The notes beneath the pieces are model-generated. The model made no database searches and was not told the origin of the DNA. It was given only the letters and a program-made list of their open reading frames with translations. The position numbers and the translations under genes are program-made. From contig CAJUMY010000009.1 in NCBI GenBank assembly GCA_910587685.1, positions 5,749-69,748 of the forward strand: DNA of 64,000 bases, written 5' to 3'. This DNA is from an uncultured Christensenellaceae bacterium. Its GTDB lineage: Bacteria; Bacillota; Clostridia; Christensenellales; UBA3700. Positions 25,546 to 35,810 of this stretch are shown one piece after another (the first letter of the stretch is position 1; every line of letters begins with the position of its first letter).

Positions 25546-28500
25546 TTACTTTTTCTCAACGTATTTAACGTTCTTTTCTCCTACTATCGCGCTCAGTTCC
25601 CAAATGAGCTGATTGGTCACCGCGACTTTGATGTTGGTATCAAGCAGCTTGCCGTTACGCTGACCGTACGCGGGACAGTCGCCCCTATAGCTTTCAAGCG
25701 TTCTCAAGACTCCGCCTATTTCATCGTCGCTCAGTTCGCTGAAGTTGACGTAGAGCCTGCCCGTCGAGTTGGTCTCGGTCTTTTTGGGCTGTTCTTTTAC
25801 CTTTTCTTTGTCATCCTCTGAAGAGCTCCAACTTCTGAGGCTCTGAACGTTTATCTGCGTTCTGTCGCCTATTTCGAGCGTTCCTTCTATCAGGATTATA
25901 TTATCTTTTTCGAGCAGTTCCTTGTGTCTTTCAAATACCGCCGGGAAAAGTACTATATCGATACTTGCGTATATATCTTCGACGCGTCCGAAGCCCATGG
26001 TCTTACCCGACTTCGTTACGCTCCTCTTGAACGACTGTATCATACAGCCGAGCGTAACTTTTTTTCTGTCGAACTGCTTTGCCAGTTCGCGTCTTTCAAT
26101 ATCGTCCGCGCCGTTTTCGTCCTCGTCGCCGCTATCTTCGACAAGAAGATCTTTTATCTGGGAAAGGTTGAACTCCATACTTCTTATCTCGTCGCTGTAG
26201 CTTCCGAGCGGATGCCCCGACATATATACGTTAAGCACTTCTTTTTCCATCGAAAGAAGTTTCTGCGTATCGTACTCTTCTATGGGAACGAGCTTTTCGT
26301 CGGCGCTGCCGTCGTCGTCCATGAGTTCGAATATCGACATCTGTCCGAGCGCCTGCATCTTGCTGTCCTTCGAGTGGAGCGACACGAGCTTTTCATAAGA
26401 CCCCATACACGTCGCTCTGTTGTCTCCGAGCGAATCGAACGCTCCGCCCAAAATTAGCGACTCGAGAAGTTTCCTGTTGAACGCGAATTTCGCCGTTCTC
26501 TTAAGAAAATTGTCAAGCGACTTATAAGGACCTTTTTCCTCTCTCTCGTTCACGGCGAGCGTTATAGCGCTCTCTCCGACGTTCTTTATTCCGCTTAGTC
26601 CGAAACGTACGCATACCTCGCCGCTATCGTCTATCTCGCATCTGAACTCCGTAAAACTCCTGTTGACGTCAGGTGGCAACACCTTGTAACCCGTATCTCT
26701 CAAATACTGAACGTACTTTGCGACTTCGTCCGCCTTTGTGATCCTGTCGTTGATAACTGCCGTTATGAACTGAACGGGATAGTACCGTTTGAAGAACGCC
26801 GTCTCGTACGCGAGAACGCCGTAAGCCGCGGCGTGCGACTTATTGAACGCGTAACTTGCGAACGACTCCATCTCGTCGAATATCGCAGAACCTATCTCTT
26901 CGCTCACGCCTCTCTTTATACAACCGTCGACGGCTTTTACCTCAGGCTTGAGTATCTGTCCGTTCGCGGGGTCTAGCTTCGCGGGGGTATATTCGCAGCC
27001 GTGCAAAAAAGTGTCCTTCTCCGCAAGCATGACGTCTAGTTTCTTCTTACTCATCGCGCGGCGTAGAAGGTCGGCTCTGCCGTAAGTATATCCGCCGAGC
27101 TCTCTGACTATCTGCATGACCTGCTCTTGATATACGATACAGCCGTACGTGACGTTGAGTATCGGCTCGAGCATCGGGTGCGCGTAGCTGATAGTCTCGG
27201 GATTGTTCTTCGACTGTATATATTTAGGTATCGAATCCATAGGACCGGGGCGGTATAGCGATATGCCCGCTATTATATCCTCGAGACTCTTCGGCTGAAG
27301 CTCTTTCATGAACTTTTTCATGCCTGCGCTTTCGAGCTGGAACACGGCGTCGGTCTCGCCCGTACCTAAAAGTTTGAAAACTTCTTCGTCCTCGTATCCG
27401 AGCTCCTGAAAATCTATTACTCTTCCCGTAGTCTCTTTGATGTACTGTTTCGCCTTTTTGACGTCCGTTAGCGTCGTAAGCCCCAAAAAGTCCATCTTGA
27501 GCATTCCGAGCTCTTCGACCTCGTCCTTTTGGAACTGCGTCGTAATGTCCTCTCCGTTCTTCTGAAGCGGCACGAAATCGGAAATTATCTCCTTGCATAT
27601 GACGACGCCTGCCGCGTGTTTTCCCGTCTGTCTTGGCATACCCTCGACGGCTCTCGCCATATCGAGGACCTTCCTTATTTCCTCGTTTTCCTCATACATC
27701 TCTATGAGTTCGGGAACTTTCTCTTCGGGTTTTCCCTGTCCGAGAACGCCGTCGACGGATATCTTTCCTCCCGGGATCAGCTTCGTTATCTTATTGACTG
27801 TCTCGAACGGGATATTATATACTCTCGCGACGTCCTTTATCGCAGCCTTGCACGCCATCGTTCCGAAAGTTATTATCTCGCAGACCTTGTCCTTGCCGTA
27901 CCTGTCTACGACGTACTCTTTGACCTTTCCTCTTCCTTCCTGACAGAAATCTATATCGAAATCGGGGTTCGAGACTCTTTCGGGATTGAGAAATCTCTCG
28001 AAAAGAAGCGAATATCTGAGCGGTTCGACGTCCGTTATTCCTATAGCGTACGCTATTATGCTTCCGACGCCGGAGCCTCTTCCTTTGCCGACGGGTATAT
28101 CGTGCCTTCTCGCAAAGTCGATAAAGTCCCATACGATGAGATAATATTCGGCAAATCCCATTCTGATGATTATGTTGAGCTCGTACTCCGCTCTTTCTTC
28201 TATTTCTTTCGTTATTGTTCCGTATCTCTTTTCCAAGCCCTCGAACGCGATTTTTCTCAAATAATCGGCTGGCTTAGACTTGTCGTCGGGTTCGTACGGA
28301 GGCATAAGATCCTCTTTCTTTATCGTAACGTTACACTTGTCCATTATCTCGAACGGCGTCTCGAGCGATTCGGGATAGTCCTTGAAAAGCTCGTACATTT
28401 CGTCGTAATCTTTCAGATAAAACTCGTTGCCTTCGAACCTCATTCTATTTGGATCGTCGTAAGTCTTACCCGTCTGAACGCACAAAAGAACGTCGTGCAT

Positions 28501-29202
28501 TTCGGCGTCTTTTTTCTCCAGATAGTGACAGTCGTTCGTCGCGACGAGTTTTACGCCTATTTCTCTAGCGAGTTTTACGAGATAAGGCAATACTTTTATC
28601 TCGTCGGCGATGCCGTGGTTTTGTATCTCGATATAGAAATCGCCCTCGTCGAACATACCTTTGAGCATAAGAGCGTACTCTTTTGCTTTTTCGTATTCGT
28701 TATTCAGTATATACTGCGGTATCTTGCCCGCAAGACACGCGCTCAAACATATGAGTCCCTCGGAATGTTCCTTTAGAAACTCGATATCGATCCTCGGTTT
28801 ATAATAAAATCCTTCCGTAAAGGCGAGCGAATCGAGCTTTACGAGATTTTTATATCCTATATCGTTCTTTGCAAGAAGCACGAGGTGATTGAACTCTCCG
28901 TTCCTTCCCGTTCTCTCGCGCATATTGGAACAAGTATAAAATTCGCAACCTATTATAGGCTTTATACCTTTGTTTTTACACTGCTTGTACAAAGTGTAAG
29001 CGCCGTACATATTGCCGTGGTCAGTGATCGCGACCGCGGGCATATTTTTTTTGATTAGGGTATCTACGAGCGGCGTTTTCTTGCCTCTCGTGAGTCTAGC
29101 CGCTCCGTCGAGAAGACTGTATTCCGTATGCACGTGCAAATGCACGAAAGGCTTTTTCTCATTTTCGTTATTCATCTTCTCATTCGTATTTTCGTCAGCC
29201 AT
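25546..29202 (-). CDS. dnaE: DNA polymerase III alpha subunit
   Basis: This 1218-residue protein is the C-family replicative polymerase. It opens with a PHP domain (HLHVHTEYSLLDGAARL, residues about 20-300, with the metal-binding His and Asp residues present). The palm follows with PDFDIDFCQEGR carrying catalytic Asp residues, then fingers, a tandem HhH region, and an OB fold near residues 1020-1090, ending in a short domain after residue 1120. It overlaps the whiA end by eight bases. A second, PolC-type polymerase, usual in Bacillota, is not in the window. Confidence 0.96.
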   Translation of the reverse strand: MADENTNEKMNNENEKKPFVHLHVHTEYSLLDGAARLTRGKKTPLVDTLIKKNMPAVAITDHGNMYGAYTLYKQCKNKGIKPIIGCEFYTCSNMRERTGRNGEFNHLVLLAKNDIGYKNLVKLDSLAFTEGFYYKPRIDIEFLKEHSEGLICLSACLAGKIPQYILNNEYEKAKEYALMLKGMFDEGDFYIEIQNHGIADEIKVLPYLVKLAREIGVKLVATNDCHYLEKKDAEMHDVLLCVQTGKTYDDPNRMRFEGNEFYLKDYDEMYELFKDYPESLETPFEIMDKCNVTIKKEDLMPPYEPDDKSKPADYLRKIAFEGLEKRYGTITKEIEERAEYELNIIIRMGFAEYYLIVWDFIDFARRHDIPVGKGRGSGVGSIIAYAIGITDVEPLRYSLLFERFLNPERVSNPDFDIDFCQEGRGKVKEYVVDRYGKDKVCEIITFGTMACKAAIKDVARVYNIPFETVNKITKLIPGGKISVDGVLGQGKPEEKVPELIEMYEENEEIRKVLDMARAVEGMPRQTGKHAAGVVICKEIISDFVPLQKNGEDITTQFQKDEVEELGMLKMDFLGLTTLTDVKKAKQYIKETTGRVIDFQELGYEDEEVFKLLGTGETDAVFQLESAGMKKFMKELQPKSLEDIIAGISLYRPGPMDSIPKYIQSKNNPETISYAHPMLEPILNVTYGCIVYQEQVMQIVRELGGYTYGRADLLRRAMSKKKLDVMLAEKDTFLHGCEYTPAKLDPANGQILKPEVKAVDGCIKRGVSEEIGSAIFDEMESFASYAFNKSHAAAYGVLAYETAFFKRYYPVQFITAVINDRITKADEVAKYVQYLRDTGYKVLPPDVNRSFTEFRCEIDDSGEVCVRFGLSGIKNVGESAITLAVNEREEKGPYKSLDNFLKRTAKFAFNRKLLESLILGGAFDSLGDNRATCMGSYEKLVSLHSKDSKMQALGQMSIFELMDDDGSADEKLVPIEEYDTQKLLSMEKEVLNVYMSGHPLGSYSDEIRSMEFNLSQIKDLLVEDSGDEDENGADDIERRELAKQFDRKKVTLGCMIQSFKRSVTKSGKTMGFGRVEDIYASIDIVLFPAVFERHKELLEKDNIILIEGTLEIGDRTQINVQSLRSWSSSEDDKEKVKEQPKKTETNSTGRLYVNFSELSDDEIGGVLRTLESYRGDCPAYGQRNGKLLDTNIKVAVTNQLIWELSAIVGEKNVKYVEKK

Positions 29203-30145
29203 GTTTGCCCTCCCTCTTGAGTTCGTCCGCTATCTCCACTATCTTGGTAAGTCTGTGATTGAGTCCGCTTTTACTAATCGGCGGATCTACTTTCGCCGCC
29301 AGTTCTTCAAGAGAAAGCATTGGATATTCGACTCTCAGATCCGCAACTTCCTTTAATTTGTCGGTAAGCCTCCCTATTTCGCCGGTATCTTTAAGATACT
29401 GTATAGCGAGTATATGTTTCACTCCGCTGTCCGCGACCTTCAACGCGTTTGCCGCCTTGCAGTTGCCAAGCCTATTGGCGTTGTTTTTCTGCGAACGGGA
29501 TAAAATCAGCTCTTGAAGAGCGAAATAACTTTTCGAAGCGCCCATCAAATATATGAAGTCGCATATCGTATCGCTTTCCTTTATGTAAAGCGCGTACTCT
29601 TCGTTGCGCTCTACTTTTTTCAGCGATATTTCGATCTCTGCGAGCTTGTCCGCAATTTCCGACGCGATGACGCCGTCCTTGAATATCATTTCAAGATGAT
29701 ACCCGCTCTTTTTAGTATCGCTCGGAACGGATACCCTGCCGCACAGCAAATATTGCGCCTGAACGTAGGCGACTATCTCTTCTTTTGAATCCAGCGAAAG
29801 TCCTATCCCTTCCGTAAAAACCGAGCCATCCGCCGAAGCCGAAACTATCCCTATTTTCTCGAGAAGTTCTTCTCCGTACGGGATAGAGACCGTAACGCAT
29901 CTATCCATGCCTTCGCTCTTCATATTCATCTCGACGGCGGCGGAAAATTCTTCTTTGAGCGCGCTTGCAAGCCGCATCGCTATAACGGCGTTGCCTAACT
30001 CGAATACTATTTTCTTTACGTTCGAGATTATCGCAACGCTTCCGCAATTTCTGAATATACCGGAAATAAAGGCGCGTCTCTTGCCGCTCATATCTAGCGA
30101 GATCTTTTCCAGTATCTCATCTTTTACTTCTCTTGAAAAACTCAT
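29195..30145 (-). CDS. whiA: WhiA-type DNA-binding regulator
   Basis: This 316-residue protein has the N-terminal LAGLIDADG-like fold of WhiA (SFSREVKDEIL onward) and the C-terminal HTH (LSLEELAAKVDPPISKSGLNHRLTKI). WhiA influences cell division and chromosome segregation in Gram-positive bacteria. The NANR-like NNANRLGNCKAANALK motif is typical. In many Bacillota it follows rapZ-yvcK; here it is placed between a PHP/murB pair and dnaE, and overlaps dnaE. Confidence 0.93.
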   Translation of the reverse strand: MSFSREVKDEILEKISLDMSGKRRAFISGIFRNCGSVAIISNVKKIVFELGNAVIAMRLASALKEEFSAAVEMNMKSEGMDRCVTVSIPYGEELLEKIGIVSASADGSVFTEGIGLSLDSKEEIVAYVQAQYLLCGRVSVPSDTKKSGYHLEMIFKDGVIASEIADKLAEIEISLKKVERNEEYALYIKESDTICDFIYLMGASKSYFALQELILSRSQKNNANRLGNCKAANALKVADSGVKHILAIQYLKDTGEIGRLTDKLKEVADLRVEYPMLSLEELAAKVDPPISKSGLNHRLTKIVEIADELKREGKHG

Positions 30146-30239
30146 TTTCTAATTCCTTTACGTATTATATAATGCCGTCGGTCGCCGCCGCTTAAAACAA
30201 ACTTGATATATCTATAAAATAGTTTCCTTGAATACGCTC

Positions 30240-31049
30240 TCAATACGAAATCGTATATCCGGAACGGAATCTGAATCCGACGCCCGCCGTATTAACGATA
30301 CGCTTTGGATCGACGCCGTACTCCTTCACTACGTCTTTTGCCTTTTCCGCGTTGCCTATATTCGCAAGAGAATGAGCGTCGGAATTGACGGCGAGCATTA
30401 CGTTGGTCTTTACAAATATATCCTCGTAGTCCTTTTCGGTAAGATCCTGATGTCTCGACGAAAGTTCCAAAACCGCCCCGTTATCTTCGCAAGCTCTTGC
30501 AACTTCGTAACAGTTGACCTTAAGATGATAGTTGGGATGCGTAATGATATCTATAGGATTCTTTTCGATAGTATTTATATAAGCCTTTGTGTTACGGGCT
30601 ATCTGTCCCTTCGTAGGCTTATATACCGCGTACGAATACGAATTGTAAAACAGCTTGAAATAGTCGCCTATCTTATCCGCCCACACGGGTTTATGAAATC
30701 CGCAAAGAACTATATCGAATAGTTCGAAGTCTTCCTTTTTAAGGTCTATCCTTCCGCTGAGGCCTTTGATATCGCTCTCTATTCCGAATAGGATATTCAT
30801 ATCTGGGAATTGCACGCGCGCTTTTTCGACGTCTTCTTTCTCTTTTACGAGGTTCTTTCTCGAAACGCCGTATATAAAATGGTCGATACCGTGATCCGTT
30901 ATCGCTATACTTTTAAGACCCATATCGTAAGCCGTCTTTACGTTGTCCAAAACGCTTCCTTTGCCATGCGAATACACCGTATGCGTATGCAGATCCTTAT
31001 CTATTATTATCCTGCCGAACGCGTCATATATTTTCAAGACCTCTTCCAA
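30240..31049 (-). CDS. PHP-domain phosphoesterase
   Basis: This 269-residue protein is a stand-alone PHP-family hydrolase related to histidinol phosphatase and YcdX. DLHTHTVYSHGKG, AITDHGID, GIESDI, CGFHKP, ITHPNYH and NSDAH supply the trinuclear metal ligands. The substrate is not evident. The start appears to be TTG, with AGAGAGG nine bases upstream, and the gene overlaps murB by 26 bases. It may be co-transcribed with murB, whiA and dnaE, since no terminator separates them. Confidence 0.88.
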   Translation of the reverse strand: MEEVLKIYDAFGRIIIDKDLHTHTVYSHGKGSVLDNVKTAYDMGLKSIAITDHGIDHFIYGVSRKNLVKEKEDVEKARVQFPDMNILFGIESDIKGLSGRIDLKKEDFELFDIVLCGFHKPVWADKIGDYFKLFYNSYSYAVYKPTKGQIARNTKAYINTIEKNPIDIITHPNYHLKVNCYEVARACEDNGAVLELSSRHQDLTEKDYEDIFVKTNVMLAVNSDAHSLANIGNAEKAKDVVKEYGVDPKRIVNTAGVGFRFRSGYTISY

Positions 31050-31914
31050 TATATCTTACCTCTCTTTCGAGTTTTACTCCGGATTTTTCATAGACGCTGT
31101 TTTCTATGAGCGTAACGAGCGATACAAAATCGCCGCTGGTCGCGTTAGCAACGTTTATTATGAAATTAGCGTGCTTTTGCGAAACTTCCGCTCCGCCTAT
31201 CCTTACGCCCTTAAGTCCCGCCTGCTCTATGTAATATCCGGCGCCTATATCGCCGACCTTTTTGAAAACGCTTCCGAGCGACGGAAGATTCGGCTGTCTC
31301 TCGCGTCTGTGCGTAGCATAATTCTTCATCCTTGACGATATTATAATAGGATTGCCTTCTTTGAGCGAAAATTTCGCGCCCACTATAACTTCGTCCTTAA
31401 ATCCCGAATTTCTATAGCTAAACGGTATCTCGTCGCGCGTAAGTCTCACGGGTTTGCCGTCTTTTATGACATCCGCGTATTCGATAACGTCCTTTATCTC
31501 GCTCTCGTAAGCTCCTGCGTTCATAAATATTCCGCCGCCTACGCTCCCCGGAATACCCGTCATGAATTCAAGTCCCGTAAAGCCGTTGTCTCTTGCTATC
31601 TTAGAAAGAACTATCATATTGAGACCTGCGTCGGCGTAGATCCCGTCCTTCATGACCTTATGGTCGTTAAGTCTTACGAGCGAAAGCGTATCTTCTTCGA
31701 CGCCGTAATCGGATACGAGAGTATTGCTGCCCATACCGAGGACTTTGAATCCGCCGTCTTTGAGTATGTCGACCACTTCGCCTAGAGTATCGCTCCTAGT
31801 CGGATATATCAGCCTGTCGAAAGTGCCTCCGCTCTTAAAGGTGCTGAGATTCTTCGCGCTATAATTATAACAAATTTCCGCTCCGACTGCAATAAGCCTG
31901 TCATACTTTTTCAT
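31024..31914 (-). CDS. murB: UDP-N-acetylenolpyruvoylglucosamine reductase
   Basis: This 296-residue FAD enzyme makes UDP-N-acetylmuramate for peptidoglycan. LGMGSNTLVSDYG and GIPGSVGGGIFMNAGAY form the FAD site, FSYRNSGF holds the substrate-contacting residues, SLGSVFKK provides the catalytic Ser, and the C-terminal Glu lies in TLIENSVYEKSGVKLEREVR. It is of usual length for the class lacking the Tyr-loop insertion. AAGGAGAAT precedes the ATG. Confidence 0.95.
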   Translation of the reverse strand: MKKYDRLIAVGAEICYNYSAKNLSTFKSGGTFDRLIYPTRSDTLGEVVDILKDGGFKVLGMGSNTLVSDYGVEEDTLSLVRLNDHKVMKDGIYADAGLNMIVLSKIARDNGFTGLEFMTGIPGSVGGGIFMNAGAYESEIKDVIEYADVIKDGKPVRLTRDEIPFSYRNSGFKDEVIVGAKFSLKEGNPIIISSRMKNYATHRRERQPNLPSLGSVFKKVGDIGAGYYIEQAGLKGVRIGGAEVSQKHANFIINVANATSGDFVSLVTLIENSVYEKSGVKLEREVRYIGRGLENI

Positions 31915-32054
31915 AAAATAATTCTCCTTAAAAGATTTACGTTATAATATACGCTAGACCCGTCTCTCTCAATACCGTAATAAAATAATTTTATAAAAAG
32001 CGTCTTTGTTTTTCGCGCGTCTATATACCGAAAAGAATACTTTAACGCATAAAA

Positions 32055-32085
32055 ATAGGTTTCCGCAATATTTGCGAAAACCTAT
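32055..32085 (-). terminator. terminator of the cdaA-DUF1015-lysC unit
   Basis: On the minus strand ATAGGTTTTCGCAA pairs with TTGCGGAAACCTAT around a 3-base loop, followed by TTTTTATG. Confidence 0.88.
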
Positions 32086-32154
32086 ACATATGCATACGTA
32101 TTAATTGTATTATATATGACATATAAAGCCGATCGTTAAACGTCGGCGTTTATA

Positions 32155-33477
32155 TCACTTTTCCAAGAAGAACTCGTTATATATAGCCGTGATAGCCTTC
32201 TCGTAATCTTTCGTGTCGACGCCTACGATTATACTCATCTCGCTGTAGCCTTGGTCGATCATCCTTATATTAACGTTCGCCTTTGCAAGAGAATCGCAAA
32301 GACGCGCCGCGGTACCTATCTTGAAAGACATACCGTGACCTACCGTAGCAATGAGCGAATAACCGCTGAGCAGTTCTATATGATCGGGCTGAACTGCCTT
32401 AGTTATCCTATTGACGACCGCCTTTTCCTTACCTGCAAGCTCGGCGTCGGGTATAACGAGACTTAACGAATCTATACCGCTCGGCATATGCTCGAAAGAT
32501 ACGCCGTAATATTCGAGTACCGACAGAACGCGGCGCGCAAAACCGAGTTCTTTATTCATCATAGACTTCTCTATGAAAATCGTCGAATAACCGCTCTTTC
32601 CCGCGATTCCCGTTATCGTCTTGTTATGCGTATTCTCGTCCGACGCGGGAACTATCATCGTGCCTTTATGTTCGGGATTGAACGTATTTCTGATATTTAT
32701 CGGAATATTACTGTATCTAACGGGGAATATAGACTCGGGATGCAGTACGTTCGCGCCCATGTAAGCTAGTTCGCGAAGCTCTCTGTACGTCAACTGTTCG
32801 ATATGAACGGGGTTCTTGACGACTCTGGGGTCCGTAGTCATAAATCCGTCTACGTCAGTCCAGTTCTCGTATACGCTTGCCTCTACGGCTCTAGCTATGA
32901 CCGCTCCCGTTATATCGCTGCCGCCTCGCGAAAATGTAACGATATTACCTGCGTCGTCGCTGCCGTAAAATCCGGGAATGACGGCGTTACCGGTCTTTCT
33001 CACCGCGTTCTTGACGTACTCGTTGGTAAGCTCGGAATCAAAGTCGCCGCTTGCATTGAACTTGATAACGTCCTTTGCGTCGATAAAGGAATATCCGAGA
33101 ACTGCGGAAATTATAATACCTCCGAGATACTCTCCTCTTGACGCAGCGTAGTCCGCGGATCTGTATTTGACGATACCTTCTTCGACTTCGTCGAGATACT
33201 TATCTATGTTGATGTCTATATCCAACTCTTTGACGATGCCTCTGAACCTTTCTCTTATTTTATCGAAAGTTTCGCGGCATTCTCCGCAAAGCTCCACGTC
33301 GTGATAACAGCTATAGAGCATATCCGTTATCTTTCTGTCCTCGGAATATCTCTTTCCGGGAGCCGAAACTACGACGTATTTTCTTTCAGAGTCTGACTTT
33401 ACTATATTTGCTACCTTAGTGATCGAAGCGGCGTCCGCCATCGACGTGCCGCCGAACTTTACTACCTTAACTGCCAT
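32155..33477 (-). CDS. lysC: aspartate kinase
   Basis: This 440-residue enzyme phosphorylates aspartate, the first step to lysine, threonine, methionine and diaminopimelate. KFGGTSMADA at the N-terminus, FSRGGSDITGA and ENWTDVDGFMTTDPR form the active site, and two ACT domains lie from about residue 300 to the end. The start at MAVKVVKFGG has GGAGATAGG directly upstream; six more codons are open before it. No lysine riboswitch is visible in the 112-base gap after the DUF1015 gene, so control may depend on the upstream promoter. Confidence 0.93.
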   Translation of the reverse strand: MAVKVVKFGGTSMADAASITKVANIVKSDSERKYVVVSAPGKRYSEDRKITDMLYSCYHDVELCGECRETFDKIRERFRGIVKELDIDINIDKYLDEVEEGIVKYRSADYAASRGEYLGGIIISAVLGYSFIDAKDVIKFNASGDFDSELTNEYVKNAVRKTGNAVIPGFYGSDDAGNIVTFSRGGSDITGAVIARAVEASVYENWTDVDGFMTTDPRVVKNPVHIEQLTYRELRELAYMGANVLHPESIFPVRYSNIPINIRNTFNPEHKGTMIVPASDENTHNKTITGIAGKSGYSTIFIEKSMMNKELGFARRVLSVLEYYGVSFEHMPSGIDSLSLVIPDAELAGKEKAVVNRITKAVQPDHIELLSGYSLIATVGHGMSFKIGTAARLCDSLAKANVNIRMIDQGYSEMSIIVGVDTKDYEKAITAIYNEFFLEK

Positions 33478-33589
33478 ACCTATCTCCATAATCAACCTAT
33501 AGCTCCGATAACCAATACCTCATACTTGAGTATACCTAACGAAGCGACATAGCGTTACATTCGTTAAAATAAAAATCGGAAGAACGCCT

Positions 33590-34759
33590 TCACCAAATTT
33601 TGCGTACTTCGAGATAATATCTCTTATCTTCCGCCTCTCCCATCGAGAAAGATTTCCTCGGGAGAACTCCTCTTCTTGCAACGTAATCGAACAATCCTTC
33701 TTTTTGAATCGTCGGCATCAAAATGCCTAAAGAACCTTCTTTTTCAGAGACGGATCTCAAATGTTCCTCTCCGTGAATATAGTCAACGTCTTTGCCTTCG
33801 ACTCTCCTGTCTATAAAGTCCTGAATATCTTTTATTGCATCGCTCGGATTAAGCGGCACCGATACATTATATTCCTTACCGTTGAAAATTGCTATTATGC
33901 CGCCCTCTCCGGAAAGCTCCGACTGCATCGCTTCGATGAATTCTTCGCCGACGCCCTTCACCGTTCTATGTATCGGTTCGAAAACCAAACTTTCATCGTA
34001 AAGATTCACAAGTTCGCACATAGCGTACCTTGCCAGCAAGTTATGACCTTCGCCCGAACGCTTCTTCTCTTCCCAACATTCCTTCGCCGTTGCAAGAGAG
34101 TGATTGCCGTCGCCTACCGCGAACAGCAGTCCGTCTTCCGCAAGACTCTCGATCCTGTCGGAGAGCGTCTCGTCCTGTATAAAATATCCCGTCAGATGTC
34201 CGCCGTCCATATTGAGGTCGGTATCGTAAAGTTTCGGGAAATAGTCGCGTCTTTTATACAACTCCTCTATTATGCTCTTTTTTCTGTCGTTCATAAGCAG
34301 CATTATATGCGGAAGCTCGAGCGTCGCGTTGCGTCTTATGTCTATCCTTATCGGGAGACGTTCTACAACAGTCTTTTCCGTCGCCCTTATCTCCGCCTTG
34401 CTGTTAGGCGAATACTCGTACGCTTCGAGATCGACGAGTATCATGAGTCCCAGTCTCTTCTCTCCGCTTCTCAGCGTTCTCTCTACGAGCACGTAACCTT
34501 TGTATTCGTCGAATATGTCCTTTTCGACGTACTCTCTCATCGTGTCGTTGATCGCCGATATTCTCTTGGAGTTATCGGACGAAAGATACACTTCCGGAAA
34601 AATTAAATTGAGAGTAGAATAATCTGCTCTCACATAATTTCCCAGTTCTTCCCAATATTCCTTTTGCGACGTGAACTGATCGCACGCGATAACAGCCCAC
34701 TTCTCGAGCTCCACTCCCTTCTTAGGTAAGAGGAACTCGGGTTCAAGAACTATACTCAT
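33590..34759 (-). CDS. DUF1015-family protein
   Basis: This 389-residue protein belongs to the DUF1015 family, recognised by the N-terminal KWAVIACDQFTSQKEYW segment and by AVGDGNHSLATAKECWEE, which carries the conserved DGNH. Some archaeal members are ADP-dependent serine kinases (SerK); the activity here is unknown. It starts six bases after cdaA and is followed by lysC on the same strand. Confidence 0.82.
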   Translation of the reverse strand: MSIVLEPEFLLPKKGVELEKWAVIACDQFTSQKEYWEELGNYVRADYSTLNLIFPEVYLSSDNSKRISAINDTMREYVEKDIFDEYKGYVLVERTLRSGEKRLGLMILVDLEAYEYSPNSKAEIRATEKTVVERLPIRIDIRRNATLELPHIMLLMNDRKKSIIEELYKRRDYFPKLYDTDLNMDGGHLTGYFIQDETLSDRIESLAEDGLLFAVGDGNHSLATAKECWEEKKRSGEGHNLLARYAMCELVNLYDESLVFEPIHRTVKGVGEEFIEAMQSELSGEGGIIAIFNGKEYNVSVPLNPSDAIKDIQDFIDRRVEGKDVDYIHGEEHLRSVSEKEGSLGILMPTIQKEGLFDYVARRGVLPRKSFSMGEAEDKRYYLEVRKIW

Positions 34760-34765
34760 TAGTAA

Positions 34766-35578
34766 TCAACCTCTTTTTTTCGACTTATAATTGATACCGT
34801 AAGCTATCTCGATCTGTTCATACAGCTTATCCGGCGTCATATATCTCTTTATTTTTCCGTGCGAAGCGATACTGATAACTCCTGTCTCTTCGCTGACGAC
34901 TATCGCAAGCACGTCGCTCTCCTCGGTAATGCCTATCGCGGCTCTGTGCCTGGTACCGAGTTCTTTCGACACAGTAGTATCCTGCGTCAAAGCAAGAAAA
35001 CAGCCGGCGGAAAGCGTCCTATTGCCCTTTACGACTACGGCGCCGTCGTGAAGCGGAGCTTTCGTGTTGAAAAGCGACTCCAAAAGTCTCGACGATACGA
35101 GAGCGTCGAGCTCCGTTCCGCTGTCGAGTATGTGACTGGGCACGCTGTTTGGAGCGATTATTATAAGAGCGCCGACGTTGTTCTTCGAAAGAGTCTGGCA
35201 CGCCTTGACTATTTCGCTCGCGGCGATCCTGAGATCCTCTTCCGTATAGTCTACCTTGCTCATATCGTAAGACTTTGAAAGACGCGAAACCATCTGCTTT
35301 AAGTCAGCCTGATAGATGACCGCGAAAGCCGCAACTACGAATACCGCAAGATAATCGAAGAGTCTCTTCGTGATATACATAACGTTAGTTTCGGAAACAG
35401 CGCATATTACGTTGACGGCAATATACGCGAGAGAAAACAGCGAGTAAAAAATAGCCTGTTTCAAACTGTTCCTCTTTTTGAAGAATATAAGAAGTATCGT
35501 TGCAAGCGCTATTATGACGATAATATCCACTATCACCGTCCAGTTAATATTTTTAAGATAGACGAGCAAATCTTCCAT
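34766..35578 (-). CDS. cdaA: membrane diadenylate cyclase
   Basis: This 270-residue enzyme makes cyclic di-AMP from two ATP. Three hydrophobic segments (about residues 14-32, 40-60, 70-90) anchor it, followed by the DAC domain with DGA at 178-180 and TRHR at 209-212. Cyclic di-AMP controls potassium and osmotic balance. The usual partners cdaR and glmM are absent; DUF1015 and lysC follow instead. AAAGGAG precedes the ATG. Confidence 0.94.
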   Translation of the reverse strand: MEDLLVYLKNINWTVIVDIIVIIALATILLIFFKKRNSLKQAIFYSLFSLAYIAVNVICAVSETNVMYITKRLFDYLAVFVVAAFAVIYQADLKQMVSRLSKSYDMSKVDYTEEDLRIAASEIVKACQTLSKNNVGALIIIAPNSVPSHILDSGTELDALVSSRLLESLFNTKAPLHDGAVVVKGNRTLSAGCFLALTQDTTVSKELGTRHRAAIGITEESDVLAIVVSEETGVISIASHGKIKRYMTPDKLYEQIEIAYGINYKSKKRG

Positions 35579-35742
35579 AGAAACTCCTTTAACAAACGTT
35601 TTGTTCTATACATTTTACAGTATATACTAATGCCGAAAAAAAATAAAGTATTTTTCCCGAATTTACCTTAAAATCGTTAAATAACTACCTTAATCGCCCG
35701 TTATAGGCGAAATATTCGAGCGATTTTAATATCTTATTAAGC

Positions 35743-35784
35743 AAAAAAAGCCCGCGTTAGGCAAATAACTATGCTGCGCGGACT
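35743..35784 (-). terminator. terminator of the two-component operon
   Basis: AGTCCGCG and CGCGGGCT pair on the minus strand around an inner, weaker stem, followed by a run of Ts. Confidence 0.8.
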
Positions 35785-35810
35785 CTTATTATTAAATATT
35801 CGGCGTTATA

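Noticed and set aside
27529..28776. 415-codon plus-strand frame across dnaE
   Set aside because: It mirrors dnaE codons and has no start context; DnaE motifs on the minus strand are decisive.
33478..33589. Lysine riboswitch before lysC
   Set aside because: The gap is too short and lacks the conserved lysine-riboswitch core.
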